DNA of 63,145 nt from Bacteroidales bacterium M3 (GTDB taxonomy: Bacteria > Bacteroidota > Bacteroidia > Bacteroidales > Muribaculaceae): contig LUJN01000007.1 in NCBI GenBank assembly GCA_001689445.1, positions 1,251 to 64,395 on the forward strand, in the 5' to 3' direction. This document shows, piece after piece, positions 14,382-23,565 of the stretch (position 1 is its first letter; every line of letters starts with the position of its first letter). The notes beneath the pieces were generated by a model, which ran no database searches, was not told the origin of the DNA, and saw only the letters and a program-made list of their open reading frames with translations. The translations under genes were made by a program, and so were the position numbers.

Positions 14382-16508
14382 ATGCTACGAAAATCAATCA
14401 TGACCACCGGGCTGATACTTGGCCTGGCGATGAACGGGGCAGCGTCAGACGGGTTAACCTATCTTTTGAACTACAATGACTATACATGCACTGTCACTTG
14501 TCGAGACAATGACGAGGTGTCAGGCAGCGTAACCATTCCCGACTACTATGATGGGTACCGCGTTATCGGGATTAACGAGAACGCATTTTATGGCAATGAC
14601 AAAATCACGTCAATCACAATCAGCGATAATGTGGAATATATCGGAGAAAGAGCTTTCACAGGCTGTATAAACCTAAAGAGCGTCAAATTGCCGTATAATC
14701 TCAAATCAATTGCTCGGGGTGCTTTCGACGGAGACTATCAATATAGCGGATGCTCCCCTGAGACGGTCTATCTCAACAATGTGGCGGGATGGTGCGAAAT
14801 GAATATCATAGGAGGCGAATTTAGCGATTCGTATGGCAACCCATTAAGCGGCGCAGAGCATCTCATTATCAACGGAGAGGAGACAACAACCTTGGAAATT
14901 CCTGAAGGTGTGGAGCGCATAGGGAATCGGGCTTTTAGTAATACACATTTTACAGAGGTAAAATTTCCAAGCACATTGAAAAGAATCGAGTACAGGGCTT
15001 TTGGGGACTGCATACTGCTCGAATCACTTGATTTCCCCGATGCATTGGAATCAATAGGGGCAGGCAGCTTTGAACGTTGCGACAATCTCACGAATATCTC
15101 ATTTGGAAAAGGCATAAAATATATCGGTGTAGCAGCTTTCTACTCCTACAACTCGCCTACAATATATTCAGTAAGCTGCCCGAATATGGAGACTTGGCTG
15201 GGAATTGAATTTGGCGTTGACCCTGCGTACACCGAAGGAAACAATGGTTACCATAAAACAAATCCGTTACAGTATGCCCAACATTTCTATATTGCCGGAC
15301 AAGAAATCACAAACTTGGTAATACCCACTGGAACTGAGGAGATAAAACCGGGGGCGTTTTATGGTGGAAAGATGTTTACCTCATTGACACTTCCCCAAAC
15401 CCTCACAACCATAGGAGACTATAGTTTTTATAATTGTCCTTTTACGACATTAAACCTGCCTGCCGGATTGAAATATATAGGAAAATACGCGTTCAACGGA
15501 TGCGCCGCAACAATCCTAAATATTCCCGAGGACACATATATCGGGGAATACGCTTTTAGGGGTTGGAAAAATCTCACGACAGTGACCATCCCGACCAAGA
15601 TGACCGCGATTCCTGCCGGCATCTTCTACGGATGCACCTCATTGACATCGGTTAAGCTGCATGATAGAGTAACGGATATAGGCGACAATGCTTTCAGTTA
15701 TTGCGGCATCAATGAAATTTCCTTGCCGTCAAGCATCGAAAACATCGGTTCAAGTGCGTTTTCTTGGACTAATCTTTCTGAGATAAAAATACCTGAACAG
15801 GTGACGGTCATTGAGCCTCGGACTTTTGAATATTGTAATAATCTAAAAAACATAGAGTTACCGCAAGGATTGAAAGAAATCAAAAAAGAGGCATTCAGGT
15901 GGAGTAATCTGTCATTTATTAAAATCCCTGAAGGGGTTACAAGCATTGAGGAAAATACTTTCTATGGTTGCAGTCTAAAAAGTGTGGAAATTCCACAAGG
16001 GTTAAAGAGCATCGGGTCGTGGGCATTCAAAAAATGCGTTTTGCTGAAACGGATTGATCTTCCTGAATCATTAGAGAATATGGGTGGTCGGATATTTGAC
16101 GGCGTGAAGTTGGAGGAGATTCACTGCAAGGGCACTACACTGCCCAATGCCCATATCACAACGTTCCAGTTCGAAAGCGGCGAGAAAGATTACATCTACA
16201 ACAACGCGGTGCTTTACGTGCCTGTCGGGAGCTTGGAGGCGTACAAGGGGCACGACGTGTGGGGCAAGTTCGCCGACATACGCGAGGAGGGGGTGTCGGA
16301 GGTCGCTGCGGTCGGCGTCAGTGCGCCGAGCGTTGAGGTCGGCGCGGACGGCATCAGGGTTGACGCGCCCAATGGCGACGCGCATGTGGAGGTGTACAGC
16401 ATCGCGGGCACGCGGTGCTACTCCGGCGCAGCGGGAGCCATCTCCCTGCCGCAAGGATGCTACGTGGTCGTGGTCAACGACACGGCGCACAAGGTCGTGA
16501 TACGCTAA
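14382..16508 (+). CDS. BspA-like leucine-rich repeat surface protein
   Basis: A 708-residue secreted protein. A signal peptide covers about 1-22 (MTTGLILGLAMNGAASDG). Residues about 40-590 are about 23-residue LRR_5 (BspA-type) repeats of the form IGxxAFxxCxxLxxIxLPxxL. The end (about 640-708) is a short beta-domain with VEVYSIAGTRCY, LPQGCYVVVVND and KVVIR, resembling a type IX secretion C-terminal tail. ATG at 14382 is chosen because it starts the signal peptide and has an AGGAGA site; an upstream in-frame reading runs through the structured leader. The last 300 bases are clearly more GC-rich than the repeats. BspA-like proteins bind host matrix or other bacteria; the ligand here is unknown. 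Confidence 0.85.
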   Translation: MLRKSIMTTGLILGLAMNGAASDGLTYLLNYNDYTCTVTCRDNDEVSGSVTIPDYYDGYRVIGINENAFYGNDKITSITISDNVEYIGERAFTGCINLKSVKLPYNLKSIARGAFDGDYQYSGCSPETVYLNNVAGWCEMNIIGGEFSDSYGNPLSGAEHLIINGEETTTLEIPEGVERIGNRAFSNTHFTEVKFPSTLKRIEYRAFGDCILLESLDFPDALESIGAGSFERCDNLTNISFGKGIKYIGVAAFYSYNSPTIYSVSCPNMETWLGIEFGVDPAYTEGNNGYHKTNPLQYAQHFYIAGQEITNLVIPTGTEEIKPGAFYGGKMFTSLTLPQTLTTIGDYSFYNCPFTTLNLPAGLKYIGKYAFNGCAATILNIPEDTYIGEYAFRGWKNLTTVTIPTKMTAIPAGIFYGCTSLTSVKLHDRVTDIGDNAFSYCGINEISLPSSIENIGSSAFSWTNLSEIKIPEQVTVIEPRTFEYCNNLKNIELPQGLKEIKKEAFRWSNLSFIKIPEGVTSIEENTFYGCSLKSVEIPQGLKSIGSWAFKKCVLLKRIDLPESLENMGGRIFDGVKLEEIHCKGTTLPNAHITTFQFESGEKDYIYNNAVLYVPVGSLEAYKGHDVWGKFADIREEGVSEVAAVGVSAPSVEVGADGIRVDAPNGDAHVEVYSIAGTRCYSGAAGAISLPQGCYVVVVNDTAHKVVIR

Positions 16509-16514
16509 AGCGGA

Positions 16515-16603
16515 CACAAATGTAGGGACATGCCTTTGGCATGTGGAATTTGCATGGCTATAAACGCCGGTCCACATGCCAAAGGCATGTCCCTACATTT
16601 GTG
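16515..16603. repeat. REPIN-like element, copy 2
   Basis: Perfect 33-base arms (16515-16547 and 16571-16603) with a 23-base spacer. The inner 27 bases of each arm equal those of copy 1. It follows the LRR gene stop by 6 nt and may also act as its terminator. Confidence 0.82.
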
Positions 16604-16706
16604 CCCCATGGCAATGGTTAACAGCCCACGGGCTGTCCCTATTTTCATACACGCCGCCCCGACCGCAAATTTTCACTTAAATTGCGGGTGGAGGGGCGAC
16701 GGGCTA

Positions 16707-16737
16707 TTGCGGCGGTGTGGCAAAAGTGTTAACTTTG
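16707..16737 (+). promoter_or_regulatory. promoter of ddh
   Basis: TTG at 16707-16709, 20-nt spacer, TAACTTTG at 16730-16737, 29 nt upstream of the ATG. Confidence 0.6.
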
Positions 16738-16766
16738 CCGCAGTTTAATTATAATCAATAGTTTGT

Positions 16767-17663
16767 ATGAAAAAGATAAGAGCAGCCATCGTGGGATATG
16801 GAAACATAGGCAAATATGTGCTTGAGGCACTACAGGAAGCTCCCGACTTTGAGATAGCGGGTGTCGTGCGCCGCAATGCCGACAACAATCCCGCCGAACT
16901 CGCCGGATATGACGTCGTGACCGACATCCATCAGCTCAAGGATGTTGACGTGGCAATACTCTGCACCCCAACACGCGAGGTGGAGAAGCACGCCGCCGCA
17001 CTCCTCGCCGAGGGTATAAACACCGTCGACAGCTACGACATCCACACAAGCATCGCCACCTTGCGTTCCAACCTCGACAAGATAGCCAAGGAGCATGGCA
17101 CGGTAGCCATCATCTCGGCAGGATGGGACCCCGGAAGCGACTCGGTCGTACGCACACTCATGCAGGCAGCCGCACCCAAGGGTGTCACCTACACCAACTT
17201 CGGCCCCGGCATGAGCATGGGACACACTGTGTGCGTGAAGTCCAAGCCCGGCGTAAAGAATGCCCTTTCGATGACAATACCCCTCGGGACAGGCATACAC
17301 CGTCGCATGGTCTACGTCGAGCTTGAGGATGGGTACAAGCTCGAAGACGTGGCACGCGCCGTCAAGGAAGACCCCTACTTTGCGAGCGACGAGACCCATG
17401 TCATCGAGGTGCCCTCGGTCGATGAGGTCAAGGATATGGGCCACGGCGTCAACATGGTGCGCAAGGGCGTGTCGGGACAGACCCAGAACCAGCGTTTTGA
17501 GTTCAACATGTCAATCAACAACCCCGCCCTCACGGCACAGATACTCGTCGGCGTGGCACGCGCATCCATGCTGCAGCGTCCCGGTGCCTACACCATGATT
17601 GAGATACCCGTCATCGACCTGCTCTACGGCGACCGCGAGGAGCTTATCAAGCACTTAGTTTAA
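16767..17663 (+). CDS. ddh: meso-diaminopimelate D-dehydrogenase
   Basis: A 298-residue NADP-dependent enzyme that makes meso-diaminopimelate from tetrahydrodipicolinate, ammonia and NADPH in one step, for lysine and peptidoglycan. The Rossmann motif is at the start (AAIVGYGNIGKYVLEAL), followed by DVAILCTPTREVEKHA, ISAGWDPGSDSVVRTL and TNFGPGMSMGHTVCVK, all characteristic of Ddh rather than DapB. Length is normal. It is a single gene with its own promoter. Confidence 0.93.
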   Translation: MKKIRAAIVGYGNIGKYVLEALQEAPDFEIAGVVRRNADNNPAELAGYDVVTDIHQLKDVDVAILCTPTREVEKHAAALLAEGINTVDSYDIHTSIATLRSNLDKIAKEHGTVAIISAGWDPGSDSVVRTLMQAAAPKGVTYTNFGPGMSMGHTVCVKSKPGVKNALSMTIPLGTGIHRRMVYVELEDGYKLEDVARAVKEDPYFASDETHVIEVPSVDEVKDMGHGVNMVRKGVSGQTQNQRFEFNMSINNPALTAQILVGVARASMLQRPGAYTMIEIPVIDLLYGDREELIKHLV

Positions 17664-17670
17664 TAATGCA

Positions 17671-17774
17671 TAATGCATAATTCATAATGCATAATCAAGT
17701 GGCCTATTAGTTCCACCCCTCTCCAACCGTTTATGCCCTCCAATTATGAATTATGCATTATGAACTATGCATTA
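17671..17774. repeat. AT-rich inverted repeat upstream of lgt
   Basis: Arms of 25 bases (17671-17695 and 17750-17774) made of TAATGCATAA-type words pair with one mismatch around a 54-base spacer. The right arm runs to within 6 bases of the lgt start and may influence its expression; it resembles small dispersed intergenic elements. Confidence 0.65.
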
Positions 17775-17779
17775 ACGAA

Positions 17780-18646
17780 ATGTTAGGATACGTCACTTGG
17801 GCGGTAAGCCCTGAGATTATAAGCTCACCCATCGCCATACGGTGGTACAGCCTGATGTTTGCAGTCGGATTCCTTGCCGGCTACAACATCGTGGCGCGTA
17901 TGTTCAAGCACGAGGGCGCCCCCGAGAAGTGGCTGAGCATCCTGCTCGTCTATGTCGTCATCGCCACTATTGTCGGCGCACGTCTCGGGCATGTGTTCTT
18001 CTACGAGTGGGATGTCTACAGGCAAGACCCGATACAGATACTGTATATATGGAACGGCGGGTTGGCGAGCCACGGCGGCACGATAGCCATCATCCTCGCC
18101 GTGATACTATTCTCGATATTCGTCACCAAGCGCAACCCCTTGTGGACCTTTGACCGGCTTGTCATCGCCATAGCCCTCGTGGGGGGCCTGATACGCATCG
18201 GCAACTTGTTCAACTCCGAGATATACGGCACGGCGACCACCTTGCCGTGGGGTTTCATGTTTGTCAACTCGCGTGAGTGGCACATGATGTACGAGGGGCA
18301 GGCGTGCCATCCGACCCAGATATATGAGGCGTTGTGTTACTTTGCCCTGTTCGGGCTGCTGATGTGGATGTACTGGAAAAAGAACGCCGAGGAGCGTCCG
18401 GGACTTATCCTGGGCATCTTCTTCATCGGCATCTTCCTGCCGCGCTTCCTCATCGAGTTTATCAAAAACGACCAGGTGGCGTTTGAGCAGACCATGACCC
18501 TCAACATGGGCCAATGGCTTAGCATCCCCTTCATCGCCCTCGGCGTGGGTCTTGTCATCTACGCCATGAGCCGCCCCAAGGTGCACCTCACATTCCCCAA
18601 CCGTTTTGCCGACGAGGATAGCGCAAAAGTGCCCAAGAAGCGGTAA
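17780..18646 (+). CDS. lgt: prolipoprotein diacylglyceryl transferase
   Basis: A 288-residue inner membrane enzyme that moves diacylglyceryl from phosphatidylglycerol to the lipobox Cys of prolipoproteins. Several transmembrane helices; the family signature is seen as GGLIRIGNLFNSEIYGT, with HGGTIAI before it and RFLIEFIKNDQ near the end. ATG at 17780 (MLGYVTWAV) is chosen because the nine codons before it come from the AT-rich inverted repeat. The many lipoproteins in this window depend on it. Confidence 0.93.
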   Translation: MLGYVTWAVSPEIISSPIAIRWYSLMFAVGFLAGYNIVARMFKHEGAPEKWLSILLVYVVIATIVGARLGHVFFYEWDVYRQDPIQILYIWNGGLASHGGTIAIILAVILFSIFVTKRNPLWTFDRLVIAIALVGGLIRIGNLFNSEIYGTATTLPWGFMFVNSREWHMMYEGQACHPTQIYEALCYFALFGLLMWMYWKKNAEERPGLILGIFFIGIFLPRFLIEFIKNDQVAFEQTMTLNMGQWLSIPFIALGVGLVIYAMSRPKVHLTFPNRFADEDSAKVPKKR

Positions 18647-18663
18647 CCGGCCTTTATGGCGAT

Positions 18664-18720
18664 AAAAACGATTAGAGCTATTATGGCTATCATAGCCGTA
18701 GTAGCTCTAATCGTTTTTTA
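18664..18720. terminator. bidirectional terminator between lgt and a lipoprotein gene
   Basis: AAAAACGATTAGAGCT (18664-18679) pairs perfectly with AGCTCTAATCGTTTTT (18703-18718), giving T-runs on both strands. The minus-strand lipoprotein gene stop is at its right edge. Confidence 0.85.
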
Positions 18721-19182
18721 TTTTAAGTCCGATATCACCAGCAGGATATGCTCGCCGGCGAGGGTTTCAAGCACTACCCAGCGGGTGTCCCCCTCATGCT
18801 TGGCGACAGCGACCCCGGCAAGCTCCACGGGCGCGTCGTCAATCTCAAGCACGGCGTTGAGAATACCGCCCCCGACTGCACCATCGGAACGCAGACGGGC
18901 AAAATGACCATTGTCAACATTGCGTATCTCAAAATCGCGCGACGACTCAACGCCCGAAATTGCCATAACTCCGGGCGTGCCATATTCAAGCGACAATGTC
19001 TCCGAAACTATACGCGGACAGTCATTTGCCAGTTCCTCGGCCGAAAGACTATAGCTATCGCCGGGCAGCGGATTGGACGGGTCGGTTGAACCGTGCGAAC
19101 CGTCACGCCGTGCCTCATCCTTGCTGCACGCCGTCAAAAGCGACAGCCCCAAGGCCACAAATAATGCAAATCTCATTCCCAT
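18718..19182 (-). CDS. predicted lipoprotein, unknown
   Basis: A 154-residue protein with signal peptide and lipobox LLTAC (Cys about 19), so probably an SPII lipoprotein. The rest is a compact beta-rich domain (SLEYGTPGVMAISG, LNAVLEIDDAPVELAG, WVVLETLAGEHILLVISD). I recognise no family. It follows the endonuclease gene by 3 nt and is probably co-transcribed with it and with the glycoside hydrolase-like gene upstream. Confidence 0.65.
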   Translation of the reverse strand: MGMRFALFVALGLSLLTACSKDEARRDGSHGSTDPSNPLPGDSYSLSAEELANDCPRIVSETLSLEYGTPGVMAISGVESSRDFEIRNVDNGHFARLRSDGAVGGGILNAVLEIDDAPVELAGVAVAKHEGDTRWVVLETLAGEHILLVISDLK

Positions 19183-19185
19183 ACT

Positions 19186-20220
19186 TTACCTTACAATTAT
19201 AGTTACACGACCACGCCGACCCGATGCCTCAAACTTTATCTCATGCTTCCCGCTGCCAAGCGCACGACACTCGACATACCGCTGCCCCGTGTAGCCGCGG
19301 CCGTCGATGCTCCATGTGGCTGTTTCGGGTACAAACGGTGATGTAAGCCACAACTTCTCGCCGATGTCATAACTTCCCTTGAGCGGAACAGGGATTTCCA
19401 CCGTCGGGTCATCGGGGACCTCTATCGGCACGTCTGAACCGACAGGCGTCTCCCGCTTTTCGCCCCATATATAGTCAGCGAGCCACGGGTGGTCAACATA
19501 GGGATTGCGGTTGCCCTGCACTTTCTCCACCTCATCCACGCGACGCCGCTCACTGTCGTCCACCGGGTCGGCGAGATGCCACGACATCATCAGCGTCACC
19601 GCCCGTCGGTTGAGCGTCGGATATGAGTTGTCGACAAACATATTGTATGAGAACCCCTGCCAAAGCGTGCTTGGATATTGCGTCGCCATGTAGAAGACCG
19701 CACGCGCCACGTCCCCTTTCATATCATCCTGCGGCATCCATGCCGCCATCTCCTCGGCAGTCAGGCCAAATGCCACGCCGCCTATATTGACCGCACCATC
19801 AGTGACGATGCCCAGCACAGTCTTATCGTCTCGAGCATCCGAGAGGGCACGCCCCGTGGGATAGAGATTATACAGGTCATATGCCGCCATATCGCGCATC
19901 CCCGGGTCGTTGAGCCACCACGAGGGATCGAGGATATAAAAGAGGCTCATGCCTATGGGCGGCAACGCCTCGGAGATAGGATAGGAAACATTCTCGAATC
20001 GGTCGAGCATACCACCTGTAGCGGCATTGCTGTCTGTGCGCTTGAATGCCTCCCATACCCCTCCCGCACCATAAATGTCACGGCACAGGGACTGCGGCAC
20101 GGAATTTTCCCTGACGGCCTGCTTGAGCGACGCGCCGCAAAGCCCGGCATAATCATCTGCCTTACCGACCGGAAAAGCCGACAGTGACAGGAGAATAGAG
20201 GTAATGAGGAGATTTTTCAT
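19186..20220 (-). CDS. secreted endonuclease I family nuclease
   Basis: A 344-residue secreted nuclease of the EndA/NucM type (PF04231). A signal peptide covers about 1-20 (MKNLLITSILLSLSAFPVG). Family motifs are GDVARAVFYMATQYPS, SWHLADPVDDSER and QGNRNPYVDHPWLADYIWG, the His and Asn residues of which form the metal site. A C-terminal beta-domain (about 270-344) follows a Pro-rich linker (PIEVPDDPTVEIPVP). Probably degrades extracellular DNA for nucleotides. ATG at 20220 starts the signal peptide. Confidence 0.88.
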   Translation of the reverse strand: MKNLLITSILLSLSAFPVGKADDYAGLCGASLKQAVRENSVPQSLCRDIYGAGGVWEAFKRTDSNAATGGMLDRFENVSYPISEALPPIGMSLFYILDPSWWLNDPGMRDMAAYDLYNLYPTGRALSDARDDKTVLGIVTDGAVNIGGVAFGLTAEEMAAWMPQDDMKGDVARAVFYMATQYPSTLWQGFSYNMFVDNSYPTLNRRAVTLMMSWHLADPVDDSERRRVDEVEKVQGNRNPYVDHPWLADYIWGEKRETPVGSDVPIEVPDDPTVEIPVPLKGSYDIGEKLWLTSPFVPETATWSIDGRGYTGQRYVECRALGSGKHEIKFEASGRRGRVTIIVR

Positions 20221-20273
20221 GGTGAGCTGTTTAGGAGAATTTGGAGAGAGGTGATGGAGGAGGCAGCGGATGC

Positions 20274-21785
20274 CTAATGCTTCACTTTGAACGACCCGTC
20301 GCGCCTTATAAGCAGACGGCATTTTCCGGGGCGCGACTCATTGTTCACCCTGTCGAGGGCAGTCACCACATACACCCCCGGTGTCCAGTCGCGGGGATAG
20401 AATGTCGGCTCGCCGACAACGCCGATGATGGAGGACGCATTCTCGGTATCAATGTCGCGCTCGCTGTCAAACCGATATACGACATACCTCACCACGTCAT
20501 CCGGGCGGTTATGGCACTTTGGGGCTTTCCACGACAGGGCAAGCCCGTCAAACTCCATACCCTTTATCGCATGAGGCTCACGGTCATCTATCCATTGGTA
20601 AGGCGGCACAAGGGCCGGCGCGGCATAATAGCGTGTCGACAGGGAGTCGGCGACCCCCTTGTGGTTTTCGGCCACGGGATAGCCGGGCCACCAGCATGAC
20701 CCGTGTATATCGGACGCACCACGGGCAAGGCACATTTTAGGCCATAGCTGCGTCGGCGACGAGCCGTCACGCACTCCCATCGTGCGCTCAACGTCCTGCC
20801 CGATATACATATGACGCCCATATCCATGGTTGGCCCACCAGTCGACAAGCACGCGGTAGGATGCCCGCTTATGGTCGAGTTCCCAATATATCTGTGGCAT
20901 CATGTAGTCAATCCATCCCTCCCGTGCCCATTTCAGCACGTCGGCATACAGGTCGCCATAATTTTCAAGACCCGACGTGGCGCTCCCGTCCGGGTCGTTG
21001 GCCTTGTTGCGCCATATCCCGAATGGGCTTATACCGAGTCTCACCCACGGCTTGGTGTCGGCTATCACCTCATGGAGATCCTCTATGAGCAGGTCGACAT
21101 TGTGGCGCCGCCAGTCGGCGAGCGACATCCCCTTGCCATACTTCCTGAAAGCCGCCGCGTCTGGGAACTTGCTGCCCGCTATCGGATAGGGATAGAAATA
21201 GTCGTCAAGGTGTATTGCATCCACGTCATAGCGTTGCAGGATATCCTTCACCACCGCCTTGATATGGCGGCGGTTCTCGGGCAATCCGGGATTGAAATAT
21301 ATCTTCTTGCCATAGGTGACAAACCGCTCGGGGTGCTTGTGGTAAAGATGCCCTTTGGGCAACCGCTCCTTTGCCGAGGTGGTTACTCGGTAGGGATTGA
21401 TCCATGCATGAATCTCCATACCCCGGCGATGGCACTCCCCGACCATATACTCCAGCGGGTCCCAACCCGGCGCAACTCCAGCCTGTCCCGACAGGTATTG
21501 GCTCCATGTCTCGACATGCGAGTCATAGAACGCGTCGGCCGACGGACGCACCTGAAAGATCACCGCATTGATGCCGGCACGTTGCAGGCGGTCGAGAATG
21601 TCGGTCAGGAACGCCTTGTTCTGCTCGGGGGTACGCTTGGCATAGTCGGTGCGGTAGACAGTCTGTAGCCACGCGCCGCGAAACTCACGCTTGGGCGCAG
21701 TCAACGCAACAGTCGACAAGTGCATAACCGCCACAAAGACAAGTGGCAACGTCCATTTTACAAATCGAAAAGCATAGTTTGCCAT
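20274..21785 (-). CDS. GHL10 family (DUF187) glycoside hydrolase-like lipoprotein or secreted protein
   Basis: A 503-residue secreted protein. Signal peptide about 1-29, then KREFRGAWLQTVYRTDYAK and AVIFQVRPSADAFYDS, hallmarks of the GHL10/YngK barrel. Also DAIHLDDYFYPYP and WVRLGISPFGIWRN. A short fibronectin-like end (about 410-503) follows. GHL10 proteins are thought to cleave denuded peptidoglycan glycan strands or related polymers. First of three same-strand genes (then endonuclease and lipoprotein) that fit a scavenging role at the cell surface. Confidence 0.88.
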   Translation of the reverse strand: MANYAFRFVKWTLPLVFVAVMHLSTVALTAPKREFRGAWLQTVYRTDYAKRTPEQNKAFLTDILDRLQRAGINAVIFQVRPSADAFYDSHVETWSQYLSGQAGVAPGWDPLEYMVGECHRRGMEIHAWINPYRVTTSAKERLPKGHLYHKHPERFVTYGKKIYFNPGLPENRRHIKAVVKDILQRYDVDAIHLDDYFYPYPIAGSKFPDAAAFRKYGKGMSLADWRRHNVDLLIEDLHEVIADTKPWVRLGISPFGIWRNKANDPDGSATSGLENYGDLYADVLKWAREGWIDYMMPQIYWELDHKRASYRVLVDWWANHGYGRHMYIGQDVERTMGVRDGSSPTQLWPKMCLARGASDIHGSCWWPGYPVAENHKGVADSLSTRYYAAPALVPPYQWIDDREPHAIKGMEFDGLALSWKAPKCHNRPDDVVRYVVYRFDSERDIDTENASSIIGVVGEPTFYPRDWTPGVYVVTALDRVNNESRPGKCRLLIRRDGSFKVKH

Positions 21786-21895
21786 CCTACAAAAGAAGCT
21801 CTGAATCGTTCAAGTAAAGTCACTATGCGAAGATAACGTTTTTAGGGCACATTTTTCTATCGACAACCCATATATTTCTCACGGGAGGGCATATA

Positions 21896-21927
21896 TTTCG
21901 TAAATCGCGGAAAAAATCGTAATTTTG
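21896..21927 (+). promoter_or_regulatory. promoter of fabI
   Basis: TAATTTTG at 21920-21927 with an imperfect TTTC at 21896-21899 (20-nt spacer), 35 nt upstream of the ATG. Confidence 0.5.
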
Positions 21928-21962
21928 CGCCGCAATTACAATTATCAAAACAAGAGAATTTT

Positions 21963-22820
21963 ATGAGCCATAACCTGCTTAAAGGTAAACGCGGCATTAT
22001 CTTCGGTGCCCTCAACGACATGAGTATCGCATGGAAAGTCGCTGAACGCGCCGTCGAAGAGGGCGCGACAATCACCCTCTCCAACACTCCTGTCGCTGTG
22101 CGTATGGGCGATGTGAGCAAACTCGGCGAGAAACTCAATGCCGAGATTCTCCCTGCCGACGCAACCAACGTCGAGGACCTTGAAATGGTCTTTACAAAGT
22201 CAATGGAAATACTTGGCGGCAAGATAGACTTTGTGCTCCACTCCATCGGCATGTCGCCCAACGTGCGCAAGAAGCGCCTTTATGACGACCTCGACTACGA
22301 CCTGCTCAACAAGACGCTCGACATCTCCGCCGTGTCGTTCCACAAGATGATACAGGCAGCCAAAAAGCTCGATGCCATCGCCGACCACGGCAGCATTGTG
22401 GCCCTGTCGTACATGGCCGCCCAGCGCACCATGTTCGGGTACAACGACATGGCCGATGCCAAGGCCCTGCTTGAATCAATCGCCCGCTCGTTTGGCTACA
22501 TCTACGGCCGCGAGAAGCAGGTGCGCATCAACACCATCTCACAGTCCCCCACCCTCACCACCGCAGGAAGTGGCGTCAAGGGCATGGAGTCACTCATGGA
22601 CTTCGCCAACCGCATGTCGCCCCTCGGCAACGCAACCGCTGACGAGTGTGCCGACTATTGCATCGTGATGTTCAGCGACCTCACCCGCAAGGTGACGATG
22701 CAGAACCTCTACCACGACGGCGGCTTCTCCTCGATGGGCATGAGCCTCCGCGCAATGGACCAGTACGAAAAGAGCTTCGACAACTACCGCAACCCCGACG
22801 GAACAATCCAGTACGGATAA
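21963..22820 (+). CDS. fabI: enoyl-ACP reductase
   Basis: A 285-residue short-chain-dehydrogenase-type enoyl-ACP reductase, last step of the fatty acid elongation cycle. The glycine motif is replaced in FabI style (GIIFGALNDMSIAWKVA). The active site has Tyr and Lys in the FabI spacing: YNDMADAKALLE. SPTLTTAGSGVKG is the substrate-binding loop. Length is slightly longer than E. coli FabI, as in other Bacteroidales. Followed by a REPIN-like element that may end transcription. Confidence 0.94.
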   Translation: MSHNLLKGKRGIIFGALNDMSIAWKVAERAVEEGATITLSNTPVAVRMGDVSKLGEKLNAEILPADATNVEDLEMVFTKSMEILGGKIDFVLHSIGMSPNVRKKRLYDDLDYDLLNKTLDISAVSFHKMIQAAKKLDAIADHGSIVALSYMAAQRTMFGYNDMADAKALLESIARSFGYIYGREKQVRINTISQSPTLTTAGSGVKGMESLMDFANRMSPLGNATADECADYCIVMFSDLTRKVTMQNLYHDGGFSSMGMSLRAMDQYEKSFDNYRNPDGTIQYG

Positions 22821-22830
22821 ACCGCCATAT

Positions 22831-22920
22831 ACATAAGGGACGCGGCGTGCCGCGTGGAATTTTGGATATCATAACGGATATCGAAATCATTTTCCACGCA
22901 GCGCGCCGCGTCCCTTATGT
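22831..22920. repeat. REPIN-like element, copy 3
   Basis: Arms 22831-22859 and 22892-22920 pair over 29 positions with two G-T type mismatches. It shares GGGAC..GTGGA borders with copies 1 and 2, but the palindromic core is different (GCGGCGTGCCGC). It lies between convergent fabI and a lipoprotein gene. Confidence 0.7.
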
Positions 22921-22927
22921 ATCTCGG

Positions 22928-23398
22928 CTATTTTCCGGCCCTTATCTCGGGATGGACGGTCGTGTGCTGGTCGACGGGACCTGCGGGGATATCCTCCTTC
23001 TTCTCCACTATGGAGACAAAATAGGAGACAATAGCCGTCGCGGGGGCAAAATCTACAGCGAGCACGGGGCACTCAATCTGCAACAAGTGGTTGCCGATGC
23101 GGGCATATTGTGTGTCAAACGAATATCCAAACGGCGGCGTCACTGTCGCCCCGGCAATATCATAGTCCCAATAGTAGGTAGCCCCTCCAATCGCCACGCC
23201 CTTCTTGACGTTGCTTCCGGCGATCACCGTTATCGACTCCACATCGAGCGTGTCACCCTGCACCATATATATCGTGCCGTCAACCGACACGCCTCCCGAC
23301 ATTGTGATGTCAAAATCGACATCGGGCACCTTATCGTCATCGTCACAGGCCACCAATATGAACGGCAGCGCCAACAATAGTAAAACCAGCTTTTTCAT
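22928..23398 (-). CDS. predicted lipoprotein with beta-sandwich, unknown
   Basis: A 156-residue protein. Signal peptide and lipobox FILVACDDDD (Cys about 18), acid-rich after the lipidation site, as in surface-exposed Bacteroidetes lipoproteins (lipoprotein export signal-like). The rest (VQGDTLDVESITVIAGSN, ATYYWDYDIAG) looks like a PKD or Ig-like beta-domain. ATG at 23398 begins the signal peptide. Confidence 0.65.
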   Translation of the reverse strand: MKKLVLLLLALPFILVACDDDDKVPDVDFDITMSGGVSVDGTIYMVQGDTLDVESITVIAGSNVKKGVAIGGATYYWDYDIAGATVTPPFGYSFDTQYARIGNHLLQIECPVLAVDFAPATAIVSYFVSIVEKKEDIPAGPVDQHTTVHPEIRAGK

Positions 23399-23485
23399 AA
23401 TCTTAAATTTAGATGTTCTTATAGATATATTATACTTGAAAAACAATCATTTAGCCCCAAAAGTTCGGACACGGCACAAACGACA

Positions 23486-23512
23486 TCGGCACCGCCACAA
23501 GGACGGTGCCGA
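23486..23512. terminator. possible terminator after clpB
   Basis: TCGGCACCG and CGGTGCCGA (9 bp, 9-nt loop) lie 54 nt past the clpB stop. No T-run follows, so confidence is low. Confidence 0.4.
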
Positions 23513-23565
23513 CGAGATTCAATGGATTAGACTTTATGCTGACAGCCCAAGGCTGATTGCGCCTG

